NCBI GenBank assembly: GCA_029781135.1
Contig: JAKOXH010000053.1
Coordinates: 1 to 64,000, forward strand
Direction: 5' to 3'
DNA length: 64,000 nt
Source of the DNA: Planctomycetota bacterium
GTDB taxonomy: Bacteria; Planctomycetota; Planctomycetia; Pirellulales; Lacipirellulaceae
Part shown: one piece after another, positions 1-8,876 of the stretch
Position numbering within the stretch: position 1 is the first letter of the stretch
How the letters are laid out: each line of letters opens with the position of its first letter
Notes under the pieces: generated by a model
What the model saw: only the letters and a program-made list of their open reading frames with translations
What the model was told of the DNA's origin: nothing
Databases searched by the model: none
Translations under genes and position numbers: made by a program

Positions 1-230
1 CATCGCCAAATGAAGCGCGCCCGTCACGGCCGGGCAACAGCACTCGCATCATGGACAATAGAGCAATCGCCATCAGCGACGCATCGTGCAAAGCCTGCAA
101 CTCGGATTCCATGAAGGCACCTACTTTCCGCCGAGAGGCCAGCCGGCCGATGGCAAGCGTAGGTGCGTGCTCGCCCATCGACCGGCTAACCCAAACCGCG
201 GTGTACGGCCGCGGCGTCGGCAATTCGATT

Positions 231-614
231 CTAACTCTTCGCCCCCTTCATACCAGCCACCTCGACGCGCTCAGCCGCCTTGCGGGCCATGCCGACGATG
301 ATCCGCCGTGAGTGAAGGGGCAGGCTCCGCCAATGTCTTACGACCGATGCCAAGCCGGGGGGCAGCCCGACCACTTGCACCGCTTTTTGCACCGCTTGGG
401 TCGAAACTCGCGTTTTCCCCGATGAATCGGTTATAGTTTCGAGTCCAGTGTCGCCCACTACGCAGATACGTAGAAGTCTTGTTACACGCACGAAGTTCGC
501 TGCCAGGGAATTCGTGAACGGGAGGAAACAGAGACATTTCAACCGCCAGCCACGTGGGCTGGAAAACTGCGCCGCTAGCGCGCGACCGCTTTTTTGGACT
601 CGCCCTCTGCGCAA
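231..614 (-). pseudogene. Possible decayed C-terminal fragment, unrecognised
   Basis: This minus-strand frame has no convincing start or ribosome binding site. Its product contains a GDTGLETIT segment followed by a stretch ending WRSLPLHSRRIIVGMARKA. It reminds me of the variable tails of planctomycete integrase-like proteins, but that is recollection and not an alignment. No catalytic residues are present. The rest of positions 1-639 shows no other gene on either strand. It may equally be ordinary non-coding DNA. Confidence 0.2.
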
Positions 615-639
615 CGCGGGGTAATTTCGGAAACGACCC

Positions 640-2703
640 TCAGTTCATGGAGGTCTCCGCTGCGCGCGTAGGCGAAGGTGATGCGTCGCGACGTGCTGGC
701 TGTCGAGCGGCTGCGAACCATTGCAGGCCCACGAGCAGCAGCACACTTACGCTTGGTTCTGGCACCGTTGTGCTGCCGATTGCCATCGCGTTCTCGGTGC
801 GGCCGAAATTGTCGCGCCAGAGATAGAAGTCATTCGCATCGACAATGTTATCTTCATTACCGTCCGCCGCGAGGTTGCCGGTTTGGCCAAGTTGCTCGCG
901 CCACACGCTGTAGTCGGCGGCATCGACCTTACCGTCGCGGTTGTAGTCGCCGGGCAAGCCGTCGGAAATCAGCACCAGCGTCGTGACGCTCCAAGCCGGC
1001 ATCGCGTATTGGAAAGAATTGACAAGATCGAGCGGGATATCGCCTTGCCGGGAAATGGAGGCCGAGCTGCTGCCAAAGCGATAGACCTCGGCGTGGTCGA
1101 AGATGCGATCGTTCGTGACGTTGATGGCCGCCGTTTGAACACTGCCCGTACGATTGATCGCAACCAGCACCATGCGATTCGGATTCGTGGAGTCGACGCT
1201 GGCGTATACGGCCGACGCGGCGATGTTGCTCGTACTGGCTGCGACCGACGTATCGCCGAACTTGCCGCCCGCACCGTCGTAATTGCGGTACAAGTTGAAC
1301 GCGGAATTGACGTAGTTCGAGCCATTGCCGACGTCCCACCAGGCGGCGGCGAACACGCCTTCGCGGCCCAAAATGCCGAGTACATCGGCCTCGGCGATGC
1401 CGCCGGAGTAATGATTGCCGCCACCGTAGTTGTATTCCGTGATCGCGATCTTGGTGCCGGGGTTAAAGTCGTTGATATCGCGCTGCACGCGCGGCAACAG
1501 CTTCACGGGCCCCGGCGTGCCGGGCGAGCCGACCCAGGTGCCCCATTGGCTGATCCAACTGGTTTCGGTGTACGTGGGATCCCACAGCGAGCGCGGCGCC
1601 TGCACGCGCGCCGTGACCACGGCCGCGGTCGTTTCGCTGCCGGTTATCCGCACGCCACCGCCTTGGGCCTCGGGGTACCAGTGCAGATCGAGCACGTCCA
1701 TGAGCTTGCGGCCTTGAGCAACTTCTTGCGCGCGGACCTGGCTCAGCAAATACTCGTAGTAATGCATTTCGCCGCTTTGGGCGTCGCCCCCCGGATGCAC
1801 GGGGCTCGTCGTCTTGTCCGGCGCGCCTTGCAGATCCGTGAACTCCGCCCACCCATAGCCCACGCCGCCGAACACCAACGCGTTCGGGTTTACGTCCTTG
1901 ATGGCGCTGGCATGCGCGATCGTCTTATCGCGCATTTCGGCAAACGTTGGATTGTACGGATGGATCGTCGGATGCGTCCGACCGCCCGAACTTGGTGGAA
2001 TTCCCGGGTACGGGGGTGTTTCCCAAGGCCTCGGTTCAACACCCGATTGCCAGCCGGCGGGCAGCGCTTCGCCCCAGAGCGCGGGCTCGTTATCCAGACT
2101 ATAAAACACCGGCTGATTCGGCTGCTTCGTGGTTTCGACCCAATTGGCGAATTCGTCGGTAAAAACGTAGCCATCAGTCTTGTCCGGGCTGGTGCTCAGC
2201 GGCGTGCCGGGGTAGATCGTCGACTTCTTCGCCACAACCTGCTTCCAACGCGGCGAGGGTGCGATTTCCGTTTCGTCCACGGTGCCGTTGCCGTCGGCGG
2301 CCACATAGCCGGCCATCGGAATCGTAATCACCGCGCCACGGCCTGCCGAGGCAGCGGCTTGAATCATGCCGCTAACCGCGGCGCCGGGCGGTTGGTTTGC
2401 CTGGCCGTTTGACAGCATGTAATCGCTGTGGTGATACCAATCGGCACCCGCATTCGAGGCGTTCGTTTCCCAGTTATAACCCGTGAGCCGATTTCCGCCG
2501 CTGCGATCCATGGTGCGATTGGTGATTGACGAAGAGTTCGAGCCATAGACGTACGGCGAGATGGCATGGACGCCGCTGGCCGAATTGATCGCGAAGGCGA
2601 CGTCGGCCGCCTTGGTGGCAGCGACCATCAGCCCACCGGCAACGACTGCCAGGTAGTAGTAAAGCGCTCGTGGCGCCCATCGATTCTTGAAAATTGCGCA
2701 CAT
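640..2703 (-). CDS. GH44 endoglucanase/xyloglucanase with dockerin-like repeat and PEP-CTERM tail
   Basis: Exported glycoside hydrolase of family 44, which cleaves beta-1,4-glucans such as cellulose derivatives and xyloglucan. In the 687-residue form there is a signal peptide (about 1-33), then the barrel. LDNEPALW carries the likely acid/base Glu206 and ITEYNYGGG the likely nucleophile Glu423. A beta domain follows, then a dockerin-type calcium repeat pair (585-634, GDYNRDGKVDAADY type), then VPEPS (647-651), a hydrophobic stretch and basic residues typical of PEP-CTERM sorting. I chose the ATG at 2703 because it opens a proper signal peptide and has GGCGGA upstream; an ATG at 2757 would add 18 residues. 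It is the last gene of the minus-strand glucan run. The tail continues about 15 residues beyond the basic stretch, which is unusual. Confidence 0.9.
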   Translation of the reverse strand: MCAIFKNRWAPRALYYYLAVVAGGLMVAATKAADVAFAINSASGVHAISPYVYGSNSSSITNRTMDRSGGNRLTGYNWETNASNAGADWYHHSDYMLSNGQANQPPGAAVSGMIQAAASAGRGAVITIPMAGYVAADGNGTVDETEIAPSPRWKQVVAKKSTIYPGTPLSTSPDKTDGYVFTDEFANWVETTKQPNQPVFYSLDNEPALWGEALPAGWQSGVEPRPWETPPYPGIPPSSGGRTHPTIHPYNPTFAEMRDKTIAHASAIKDVNPNALVFGGVGYGWAEFTDLQGAPDKTTSPVHPGGDAQSGEMHYYEYLLSQVRAQEVAQGRKLMDVLDLHWYPEAQGGGVRITGSETTAAVVTARVQAPRSLWDPTYTETSWISQWGTWVGSPGTPGPVKLLPRVQRDINDFNPGTKIAITEYNYGGGNHYSGGIAEADVLGILGREGVFAAAWWDVGNGSNYVNSAFNLYRNYDGAGGKFGDTSVAASTSNIAASAVYASVDSTNPNRMVLVAINRTGSVQTAAINVTNDRIFDHAEVYRFGSSSASISRQGDIPLDLVNSFQYAMPAWSVTTLVLISDGLPGDYNRDGKVDAADYSVWREQLGQTGNLAADGNEDNIVDANDFYLWRDNFGRTENAMAIGSTTVPEPSVSVLLLVGLQWFAAARQPARRDASPSPTRAAETSMN

Positions 2704-2798
2704 GCCTTCCGTTCCGCCGTTCAATTTGGTGAGCTCGGTGTTACCGATAACCCTCATATCTAATTATAAACGATTCTGATTGGCTGCGGCCGCTGCGA

Positions 2799-3215
2799 CT
2801 AATTGCGCTTCAGCTCGACGTTGATCGTGTTCTTGCCAGGCCGCACCTCGTATTCCAACCCGGACGTGGTGCTTTCTTCGTACTTCTCCGGGATTAACGA
2901 CTTGCCCAAGGGAGGGCGGTCGCCTCGTTTCACATTCTGCGGCATCTCGCGAATCGACACCGCGACTTGATAGGTACCCGTGGCCAACCCCTGCGCGCGG
3001 CTCGTCATCAGCATGTAGGTGCCGTCGCTTTCGACGGAGCCGGTAGCCGGTTTTTTGTCGGCGCCCCGCGGCGCGAAAACAATCATGCCCGGACCAATGG
3101 CCTTGCCATCCAGCGTCACCAGGCCGGCAACCGTTGCTTCCATCGATTCGCGGTGGCAACCGCCTAGGAGGCACACGACCACGGCCACACTCAAATGTAT
3201 GACTGTTCTACGCAT
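2799..3215 (-). CDS. Small lipoprotein with transthyretin/carboxypeptidase-regulatory-like fold
   Basis: A 138-residue exported protein. The N-terminus is a lipoprotein signal peptide with lipobox LLGGC, so the mature protein should be lipidated at that cysteine. The rest (VAGLVTLDGKAIGPGMIVF, then SDGTYML and GTYQVAVSI) looks like the Ig-like carboxypeptidase-regulatory fold found in many planctomycete lipoproteins encoded next to DUF1559 genes. I placed the start at the ATG at 3215. A GTG at 3296 would add 27 residues, overlap the preceding gene and place the signal peptide internally. The DUF1559 gene ends 77 bases upstream on the same strand, so co-transcription is likely. The molecular role is unknown; extracellular matrix or substrate interaction is a guess. 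Confidence 0.75.
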   Translation of the reverse strand: MRRTVIHLSVAVVVCLLGGCHRESMEATVAGLVTLDGKAIGPGMIVFAPRGADKKPATGSVESDGTYMLMTSRAQGLATGTYQVAVSIREMPQNVKRGDRPPLGKSLIPEKYEESTTSGLEYEVRPGKNTINVELKRN

Positions 3216-3292
3216 CGCATCGATCGAGGTTCCGCAAAAGGGCATCCGCCGCGCCCAAATGCGACTGGGTAAAACGAATAATGTCGGGCTGT

Positions 3293-4423
3293 TCACGGTT
3301 CATAGTCGCCAACCGGCTCACCTTTCTTGCGCGTGGAAAGAGCACGATAGATTGGATGATCGATGTCATCGGGTACGAAGCGAACCGACCCATCGGCCAT
3401 GGCGAATTGCACACCGCCCGGATGGTAGCTTCGAAAACCGCGCATGTTGTACCAGCACGAACCGGCCGGCACGCAGGCCGCGTAATTCTGCCAGTCAAAA
3501 TTGATGCCGATGCCGCAAATCGCCCAGTCATCATCGGAACACCAGGCCGCGCTGTTGCCGTCGACGGGTGACGATTCGCCGATCAAAAATGTCTTGCTCG
3601 TGCCATCGACGATTTCGCGCATCCTCACGCCGCCACGATGGTAGGTGTAACGCCAGAAAATACCGAAGCAATCGACGCCGTAGTGGCAGTCCATTTTCTT
3701 GCCCGACCAAATAAACTCGGGCCCACCGCTCCAATAGCCGAGCGGTGTGTTGAACGGCGGCACGTCGTCGCTGGTGGCAAACGCCGTATCGCCCGCGTTC
3801 CCCTTGTAGCTGGTTACGGCCACCAGCGCCGGCGCACCGGGAACCTGGCTCGTCGTGCTGTAGGGGTATTGGTCGATTCGCGGCCCGGGGAACTCGTCGG
3901 ACGGACAAACCAGCACCGCGGGCTGCGAGGCAATCGCTGCGCGCAACTCGGGCACGTTCGCGTTCATGCCTTGAAATACGCCCGACCATTTCTTATCCAG
4001 AAACGGTTTGAAACGATCGTACAGCGCTTGCTCTTCCAACTGCGGCAGCACTTCGACGATCCAACCAGCGCCGCTCAATTTGCCGGCGTCGCGTAGAGGA
4101 TCGGGTGGTTGGCGCTGCCATTGGCCATTCGTCAGATTGATATCATCCGGAGGGTCGTCATAAAGATCCTCATCGACTGGAAAGTGCTTCCGCGCGTCGT
4201 GGTACACGAGCACTGCCAGGGCGACGTTCTTAATGTTATTGGCGCACCGTGCGCGGCGCGCCGACTCGCGGGCCGCTTGAATCGCGGGCAGCAGCAGGGC
4301 TACCAGGATACCGATAATGGCAATCACGACGAGCAATTCAACAAGCGTGAACGCCCCAGGAAAAGTGCACGGTCTTCGCGAGCCACTTGGCCGAAGACCC
4401 ACGCCGCGGCACTTACCGGACAT
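3293..4423 (-). CDS. DUF1559 prepilin-like protein (H-X9-DG), first copy
   Basis: A 376-residue protein. [20 protein letters not shown] at residues 25-44 is a type IV pilin/type II pseudopilin N-terminal helix that would be processed by a prepilin peptidase. The C-terminus has the DUF1559 signature His-X9-Asp-Gly (HPGGVQFAMADG), and ARESARRARCANNIKN follows the helix as is usual. The residue before the FTLVE phenylalanine is Ala (GAFTLVE), not the usual Gly. A stretch of 22 basic and polar residues precedes it. Planctomycetes carry many such proteins; roles in surface fibres, secretion or polymer uptake are proposed but not settled. It lies 28 bases after the next DUF1559 gene, within the run that ends with GH44. 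Confidence 0.9.
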   Translation of the reverse strand: MSGKCRGVGLRPSGSRRPCTFPGAFTLVELLVVIAIIGILVALLLPAIQAARESARRARCANNIKNVALAVLVYHDARKHFPVDEDLYDDPPDDINLTNGQWQRQPPDPLRDAGKLSGAGWIVEVLPQLEEQALYDRFKPFLDKKWSGVFQGMNANVPELRAAIASQPAVLVCPSDEFPGPRIDQYPYSTTSQVPGAPALVAVTSYKGNAGDTAFATSDDVPPFNTPLGYWSGGPEFIWSGKKMDCHYGVDCFGIFWRYTYHRGGVRMREIVDGTSKTFLIGESSPVDGNSAAWCSDDDWAICGIGINFDWQNYAACVPAGSCWYNMRGFRSYHPGGVQFAMADGSVRFVPDDIDHPIYRALSTRKKGEPVGDYEP

Positions 4424-4451
4424 ATTCGGCTCCTTCTGGCGACCTTGGGCC

Positions 4452-5588
4452 TCAGTTCACACCGGTAAGATCGTTCGTCTCGCCAAGCGCGAGACCGTTA
4501 CGCGTGCCGAGACTATTAAAAACGATGACCTCCACATCGAAGTTCACAACATGGACCGAACCATCGGCAAACATCGCATTGATGCCGCCGGTATGGGGTG
4601 AGCCGAACTGCAGCACGTTATAGACGCCACCGACAGGGCCCGTCGCGAAGTCATCGCCAAAGTACTTCGTCAGCGACGTGCCTTGCCAACCGATACCGTC
4701 GCTGTCATTGACCGGCGTGAAGCAAGTGGACCGCATTTGATCGGCGTCCCAGCCATCCGACCAACCGCGGTCGTCCGAGTAATGATTGACCGCGTTCTCG
4801 ACGTAATTGTCGCTGCGGACATATTTCTCGGCGATAACAAGGGTCTTGCTGGTGCCATCCGTTATTTTTGCCATCGAGACGGGCTGGACGACGTTGGCTG
4901 CCGGCTCTCCCACCCACGGCGCATTCCCACCGCCGCTCAAGTAGCGCCAGGTCGAGCGCACGATAACGCCGTCGTACACCGCGTTGTTGCGAGGTTCATT
5001 GCCGCTGCCGTTGCCGCCATTGAAGGAACCAGCCAGGTTCGAGATGGAAGCCGTCGTAAACGGTACATACTTCTGCGGATCATATTGGGGAAATATCGTC
5101 CGGCGACGCAAGTACTCTCGATCGGTACAGGGGACGGCACCGGCATAGTCCATCGTCGAGATCAAGCCAAAAGCCTCGCTGTAGCTAGTTCTTGGCAGCC
5201 GGCGCGAGGGACAAACGTAGATCGGCACGACAACTTGCTGCAATTCGGGCGTAGTCTTAATCTGGTACGCCGCGGTTTCCTCGATGTACGGCAACAGCTG
5301 AAATCCCCAGCCCAGCCCCTGCTTGGCGGGCCCCAACGGCCTGCCGCTATCGATGTTTTGCTCGACGCCAAACCCCGCTTGCAAGTATTTGGCCCCACCG
5401 GTGGGAAATACTTTTTGCGCATTCACGAAGTTCTGTACGGCCAGGCCAATATTTTTAAGATGATTCTGACATTGGGCACGCCGCGCCGCCTCACGCGCTG
5501 CCTGAATCGCGGGCAAGAGCAGCGCGACGAGAATCCCAATAATGGCAATTACGACCAGTAATTCCACAAGTGTAAAAGCGCGACGCAT
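4452..5588 (-). CDS. DUF1559 prepilin-like protein (H-X9-DG), second copy
   Basis: A 378-residue paralogue of the adjacent protein. It starts [11 protein letters not shown], so the class III leader is only four residues long, and the residue before Phe is again Ala. The H-X9-DG motif is [12 protein letters not shown] near the C-terminus. I chose the ATG at 5588 because a perfect AGGAGG lies at 5595-5600 just upstream; a longer frame to 5702 has no such site and would bury the leader. Known of the family: it is greatly expanded in Planctomycetota and has a pseudopilin-like N-terminus. Inferred: with its neighbours it may build an extracellular structure used with the glucanases. Confidence 0.92.
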   Translation of the reverse strand: MRRAFTLVELLVVIAIIGILVALLLPAIQAAREAARRAQCQNHLKNIGLAVQNFVNAQKVFPTGGAKYLQAGFGVEQNIDSGRPLGPAKQGLGWGFQLLPYIEETAAYQIKTTPELQQVVVPIYVCPSRRLPRTSYSEAFGLISTMDYAGAVPCTDREYLRRRTIFPQYDPQKYVPFTTASISNLAGSFNGGNGSGNEPRNNAVYDGVIVRSTWRYLSGGGNAPWVGEPAANVVQPVSMAKITDGTSKTLVIAEKYVRSDNYVENAVNHYSDDRGWSDGWDADQMRSTCFTPVNDSDGIGWQGTSLTKYFGDDFATGPVGGVYNVLQFGSPHTGGINAMFADGSVHVVNFDVEVIVFNSLGTRNGLALGETNDLTGVN

Positions 5589-5724
5589 CTTATGCCTCCT
5601 TATGCGGCACTCCCACCCACCACAACAAGCGAAATTCCTCAATTTCCACGTTATCCGCACGCGCTGCTCGACAGCGGAGGGAAACCGCCGTCGAGCAGCC
5701 ACTTTTCCACGGCTTCAACAAAAA

Positions 5725-6624
5725 TTAACGACGCCCCCTAAAAATCGTTGCCATCGAGAGCACGGCTCCGAACGCCAGCAACATGGTTGATGGTTCCGGA
5801 ACACCCATTGACGAAAGACTTCCCGAGCCAGGATTGGCAAAGCGGATGTTGTCCATGATCGTGGTAATCTTCGTATAGTCGGTGCCGAAATGCGCCCGCC
5901 ACTCGTCATAGTCCGCGGAATCGACGATCCCCAGCGAGACGGTTTCGTTGGTCAACGAGGAACCGCCCAAGCTGTTTCGCCACACAACGTAGTCGGTAGC
6001 GTCGGCAAGGTCGTTCGCGCCGTAGTCGCCGGCCTTGATCGCCGTGCCTTGATCGCCACCCTGAAACACGAGATACAGCTCCCAATATGTGTTTGGGCCG
6101 CCACCCGAGTTGACGAATGCCTGGGCGTTGGCTTGGATTCCCGTGGACGCTAAATCGAGGACGACCGTTTGCGTGCTGGTTCCGCCGTCATCCGAGGCAA
6201 CGGGAAAATCGAGCTGGTTCTGCTGCCAGCCACCTTGATTGGAATTGAAAATCGCAAACACTTGCCGCCAACTCGGCGACCACCCATCACCGGCCGTCCC
6301 CAGGTCGGTCGTCGTCATATCAAAGAGCATGAGTTGGTGTTGTGCGACGATCTGTGCCAACGGCAGGCCCGTTTTCAGCACCGTACCACCCGTCACCCAT
6401 GTTGGCGAATGGTGGACCGCGAGTGCCAGGCCGCCCTCCGTGGCCCCGATGGGCGTATAGTCCGGAGTGACGGTCCAATCGCCTTCCCACGCACCTCCGA
6501 CGGTCGTGGAAAGAGTGTTCTCGAATCCGGAGAGCAATTGCTGTCCATACACGGCTCGAGTGCCGTGAGACGCCAAAAACATAGTGGCACTTAAGGCTGC
6601 CACCACACCCAACTGCTTGTTCAT
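5725..6624 (-). CDS. PEP-CTERM beta-sandwich protein with a dockerin-like module inserted
   Basis: A 299-residue exported protein with a signal peptide (1-26) and a PEP-CTERM tail (VPEPST at 275-280, hydrophobic segment, terminal RGRR). The body (about 28-190 plus 251-262) aligns by eye with the neighbouring 215-residue paralogue, sharing LLSSFE/LLSGFE, DWRQVF/SWRQVF, FQGGD and the TT-MDN(I/V)RF strand. Between FQGGD and that strand it carries about 60 extra residues (192-250) with two dockerin-like calcium loops (GANDLADATDYVVWR and GIVDSADYDEWR). The ATG at 6624 is preceded by GGGAGG (6634-6639). The fold looks like a jelly-roll, so carbohydrate binding is plausible but unproven. It lies between the second paralogue and the DUF1559 genes. 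Confidence 0.82.
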   Translation of the reverse strand: MNKQLGVVAALSATMFLASHGTRAVYGQQLLSGFENTLSTTVGGAWEGDWTVTPDYTPIGATEGGLALAVHHSPTWVTGGTVLKTGLPLAQIVAQHQLMLFDMTTTDLGTAGDGWSPSWRQVFAIFNSNQGGWQQNQLDFPVASDDGGTSTQTVVLDLASTGIQANAQAFVNSGGGPNTYWELYLVFQGGDQGTAIKAGDYGANDLADATDYVVWRNSLGGSSLTNETVSLGIVDSADYDEWRAHFGTDYTKITTIMDNIRFANPGSGSLSSMGVPEPSTMLLAFGAVLSMATIFRGRR

Positions 6625-6887
6625 CACAGGGTACCTCCCATCCACCAGGTCTAAGTAGGCCAGGCTTTTGGGCCTGACCAAAATTGCCAATGAGTTCGGT
6701 TGAAAGATCCTATTTGCCGTCCAAAACATCCTGCGGGTCCACTCACACTGCGCGCCGACCGTCCGCCCCCGGGTCAGTCAGACTCGGGTTGGCGGTGGTG
6801 CGTCCAGTCCCGCTAGTTTCCCAATCTTCCTTTCACACAATTTCAAAACCGTGAATAACAATAAGTCATCCACGGGAGTTGTCTGCG

Positions 6888-7535
6888 CTAACCCTTGCCC
6901 CACTTTCCCCACCGCGGACCCAACAACATGCTCGACATCACCATTACCAGGAGTGTTTGCGTCGCGGGTTCGGGGATGGCGCTAAATCGCACGTTGTCGA
7001 TGGTGGTCGAGATTCTGCTGGCGCCGCCCACGTCACCACCTTGAAACGCCAGAAAAACTTGCCACCAACCTCGATCACCGGCCGCGGCATTCGCCTTGAT
7101 GCCCGTCGCGACCAGGTCCAGAGTCGCGGTGCTGCTACCGGCCGGAAGGTCAAATTGATGTTGCGACCAGCTTTGCCCCGCGCCCTGCATGATGATGAAC
7201 ACCTGCCGCCAATCGCGCGTTTCGGGCACCCACGCATCGAGGCTGAACGAGTCGCTGCTGGCGACCAGATTGGCCAAGGCAGTTCCGCCGTCCAAGGAGA
7301 CAAACTGCGACCAACCGGTGTTGTGTTCGAGCTTTAACGCCTGACTTCCGTCGGTCGCCCCGACGCCGTCGAAACTCGCGTTAAAAGGTGGACTGTCGAT
7401 AGTCCAACTGGGGCCAAGAGTTGACGACAAGTCGCCTTCGAAGCTGCTTAACAGCGTGTTCGCCCCCAAGCAAGCCGACGGCAATACGCTCATGCCGAGC
7501 GCCGCCACCAACAACAGCAAAGATCTCGCCTTCAT
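6888..7535 (-). CDS. PEP-CTERM beta-sandwich protein, single-domain paralogue
   Basis: A 215-residue exported protein with a signal peptide (1-24), a beta-rich domain (about 27-184) and a PEP-CTERM tail (IPEPAT at 187-192, hydrophobic stretch, basic end). It is the paralogue of the 299-residue neighbour but lacks the dockerin insertion. GGAGGTG lies just upstream of the ATG at 7535 and fixes the start; a TTG at 7550 is less likely. It follows the LacI gene by 83 bases on the same strand. Mature proteins of this type are thought to be handled by exosortase at the cell surface. A glucan-binding role is inferred only from the position between the regulator and the glucanase genes. Confidence 0.82.
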   Translation of the reverse strand: MKARSLLLLVAALGMSVLPSACLGANTLLSSFEGDLSSTLGPSWTIDSPPFNASFDGVGATDGSQALKLEHNTGWSQFVSLDGGTALANLVASSDSFSLDAWVPETRDWRQVFIIMQGAGQSWSQHQFDLPAGSSTATLDLVATGIKANAAAGDRGWWQVFLAFQGGDVGGASRISTTIDNVRFSAIPEPATQTLLVMVMSSMLLGPRWGKWGKG

Positions 7536-7618
7536 TGTGCTCACCTCCAAAAATGATAGATCCCCAAGAAACTTCTCTTCACGACTGCAACTGCCACTTC
7601 ACTGAACCATCCGTGGTT

Positions 7619-8641
7619 TTAACCGGTTGCCATCCTCGCACGAACGGGCGCCGGGCCCGTCGAGCCACGAACAATTAGTTTGGGTTTAACGGCCATCTCA
7701 ATAGCTTGTCGCGCGTCGATCGGCGTGCCGATATCCTTCAACACCAACCGCGCTCCATATTCACCGATCTTGGCGGCATCGAAGCCGACGGTGGTGAGGG
7801 GCGGCGTCATGTAGCGCGTGGCGAACAGATCATTAAAACCGATCACGCTAAGATCGGCCGGAATGGAAACGCCGTATTGCCACATGGCGTGAACGATCAG
7901 CGTCGCTTCGAGATTGCTGTAACAGACGATTCCCGTCGGTCGCTCACGTCCTCGGACCAGGATATCGATCACGTCCTCCTCGGACATCCGAACACATTCG
8001 TACCGTTCCGCTCCGGTCGCGTCGATTGCAGCGCGATAACCGGCCAATCGTTCCGCAATGCTGCAATGCGGCTTGACAGTTTGATGCACGAAAAACAGTA
8101 TCCGCTTGTGGCCAAGCCCCAGTAAGTGTTTTGTGGCTGCATAGGCGCCCGCGGTGTCATCGACCACTACCTGAGAAATCGTGGGATCCGAGTTGTCTCC
8201 CAAAAGGACGAGCGGCAATTCATGCTTCTGCATGGCCGATAGAACTTCGGCGGGCAACGACTGGAATACGACTCCACCATCGATCTGACCGCCCAAAACG
8301 ATTTCTTCCCAGGCGCCACTGGCGTCGATGGGTGCGAACACGAGATGGTATTTCGACTTTTGGAGGGCCCGCACCAAGCTGCTTACGACTTCGGTGTTCA
8401 TTCCCTCGAAAATCCAGGCATCGTCCGTATACAGCAGGCCGATGCCGTGGGTGCGACCTCGCGAGAAAGCCCGCGCCCGCAGATTCGGGCGATAACCCAT
8501 TTCCTTGGCAATGTGCCGAATGCGTTCCGCTGTTTCAGCGCTTCGCCGGTAAGACTCTTTGACGTCGCCGCGCAAGATACGCGCGACGGTAGAACTTGAG
8601 ACACCCGCTCGCTCGGCGATTTCATAAATCGTTACCGACAT
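7619..8641 (-). CDS. LacI-family transcriptional regulator
   Basis: A 340-residue DNA-binding regulator. Residues 1-25 form the LacI helix-turn-helix (TIYEIAERAGVSSSTVARIL) and hinge; the rest is a periplasmic-binding-protein-like effector domain (QIDGGVVFQSLP, PLVLLGDNSD, SVIGFNDLFATRYMTPPLTTV). I chose the ATG at 8641 because it begins directly at the HTH; a longer frame to 8689 adds residues not typical of the family. A strong sigma70-type promoter and a perfect palindrome lie 170-240 bases upstream, so it probably regulates itself. As first gene of the glucan run and divergent to GH9, it is the obvious local regulator, with a glucan-derived sugar as the likely effector. The effector is inferred. 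Confidence 0.92.
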   Translation of the reverse strand: MSVTIYEIAERAGVSSSTVARILRGDVKESYRRSAETAERIRHIAKEMGYRPNLRARAFSRGRTHGIGLLYTDDAWIFEGMNTEVVSSLVRALQKSKYHLVFAPIDASGAWEEIVLGGQIDGGVVFQSLPAEVLSAMQKHELPLVLLGDNSDPTISQVVVDDTAGAYAATKHLLGLGHKRILFFVHQTVKPHCSIAERLAGYRAAIDATGAERYECVRMSEEDVIDILVRGRERPTGIVCYSNLEATLIVHAMWQYGVSIPADLSVIGFNDLFATRYMTPPLTTVGFDAAKIGEYGARLVLKDIGTPIDARQAIEMAVKPKLIVRGSTGPAPVRARMATG

Positions 8642-8814
8642 GAGCCGATTCCTGACAGCGTCACTAATGAACAGCGATGACCGCGGCAAAGCGCTACCTG
8701 ACGGACGGCCCCCAAACCGTCCCTCGCCGCACGCTGAATCAATGAATCAGTAGCGCAAACCTCCGAACGAAACCAACGGTCCATCGATTCTTTCACATCC
8801 ACGCCGAAGTGCCG

Positions 8815-8832
8815 TTAAGTCATCTGACTTAA
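8815..8832. promoter_or_regulatory. Perfect 18-bp palindrome, candidate LacI-family operator
   Basis: TTAAGTCATCTGACTTAA: two exact 8-base arms around a 2-base centre. It lies just downstream of the predicted -10 element on the minus strand, about where transcription of the lacI gene would begin, so a repressor bound here would block it. LacI proteins bind such short palindromes. I found no second copy before GH9 by eye. Confidence 0.5.
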
Positions 8833-8847
8833 AACGCCACCGGTGTC

Positions 8848-8876
8848 ATATTATTGACTTGCGGCAATAACGTCAA
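8848..8876 (-). promoter_or_regulatory. Sigma70-type promoter of the lacI gene
   Basis: On the minus strand TTGACG (8871-8876) and TAATAT (8848-8853) are separated by exactly 17 bases, a near-consensus housekeeping promoter. Transcription would start near 8841 and give a leader of about 200 bases before the ATG at 8641. The spacer holds a short symmetric TTGCCGCAA. Between here and GH9 (8877-9709) I see no gene, only the palindromic repeat at 9410-9547. Confidence 0.6.

Noticed and set aside
420-480. tRNA-like text (TTCGAGTCC) on the plus strand
   Set aside because: No matching acceptor stem or anticodon arm could be found on either side.
721-2412. 563-codon open frame on the plus strand
   Set aside because: It is antisense to the GH44 gene, has Arg/Ala-rich unlikely protein sequence, and the GH44 frame has full domain evidence.
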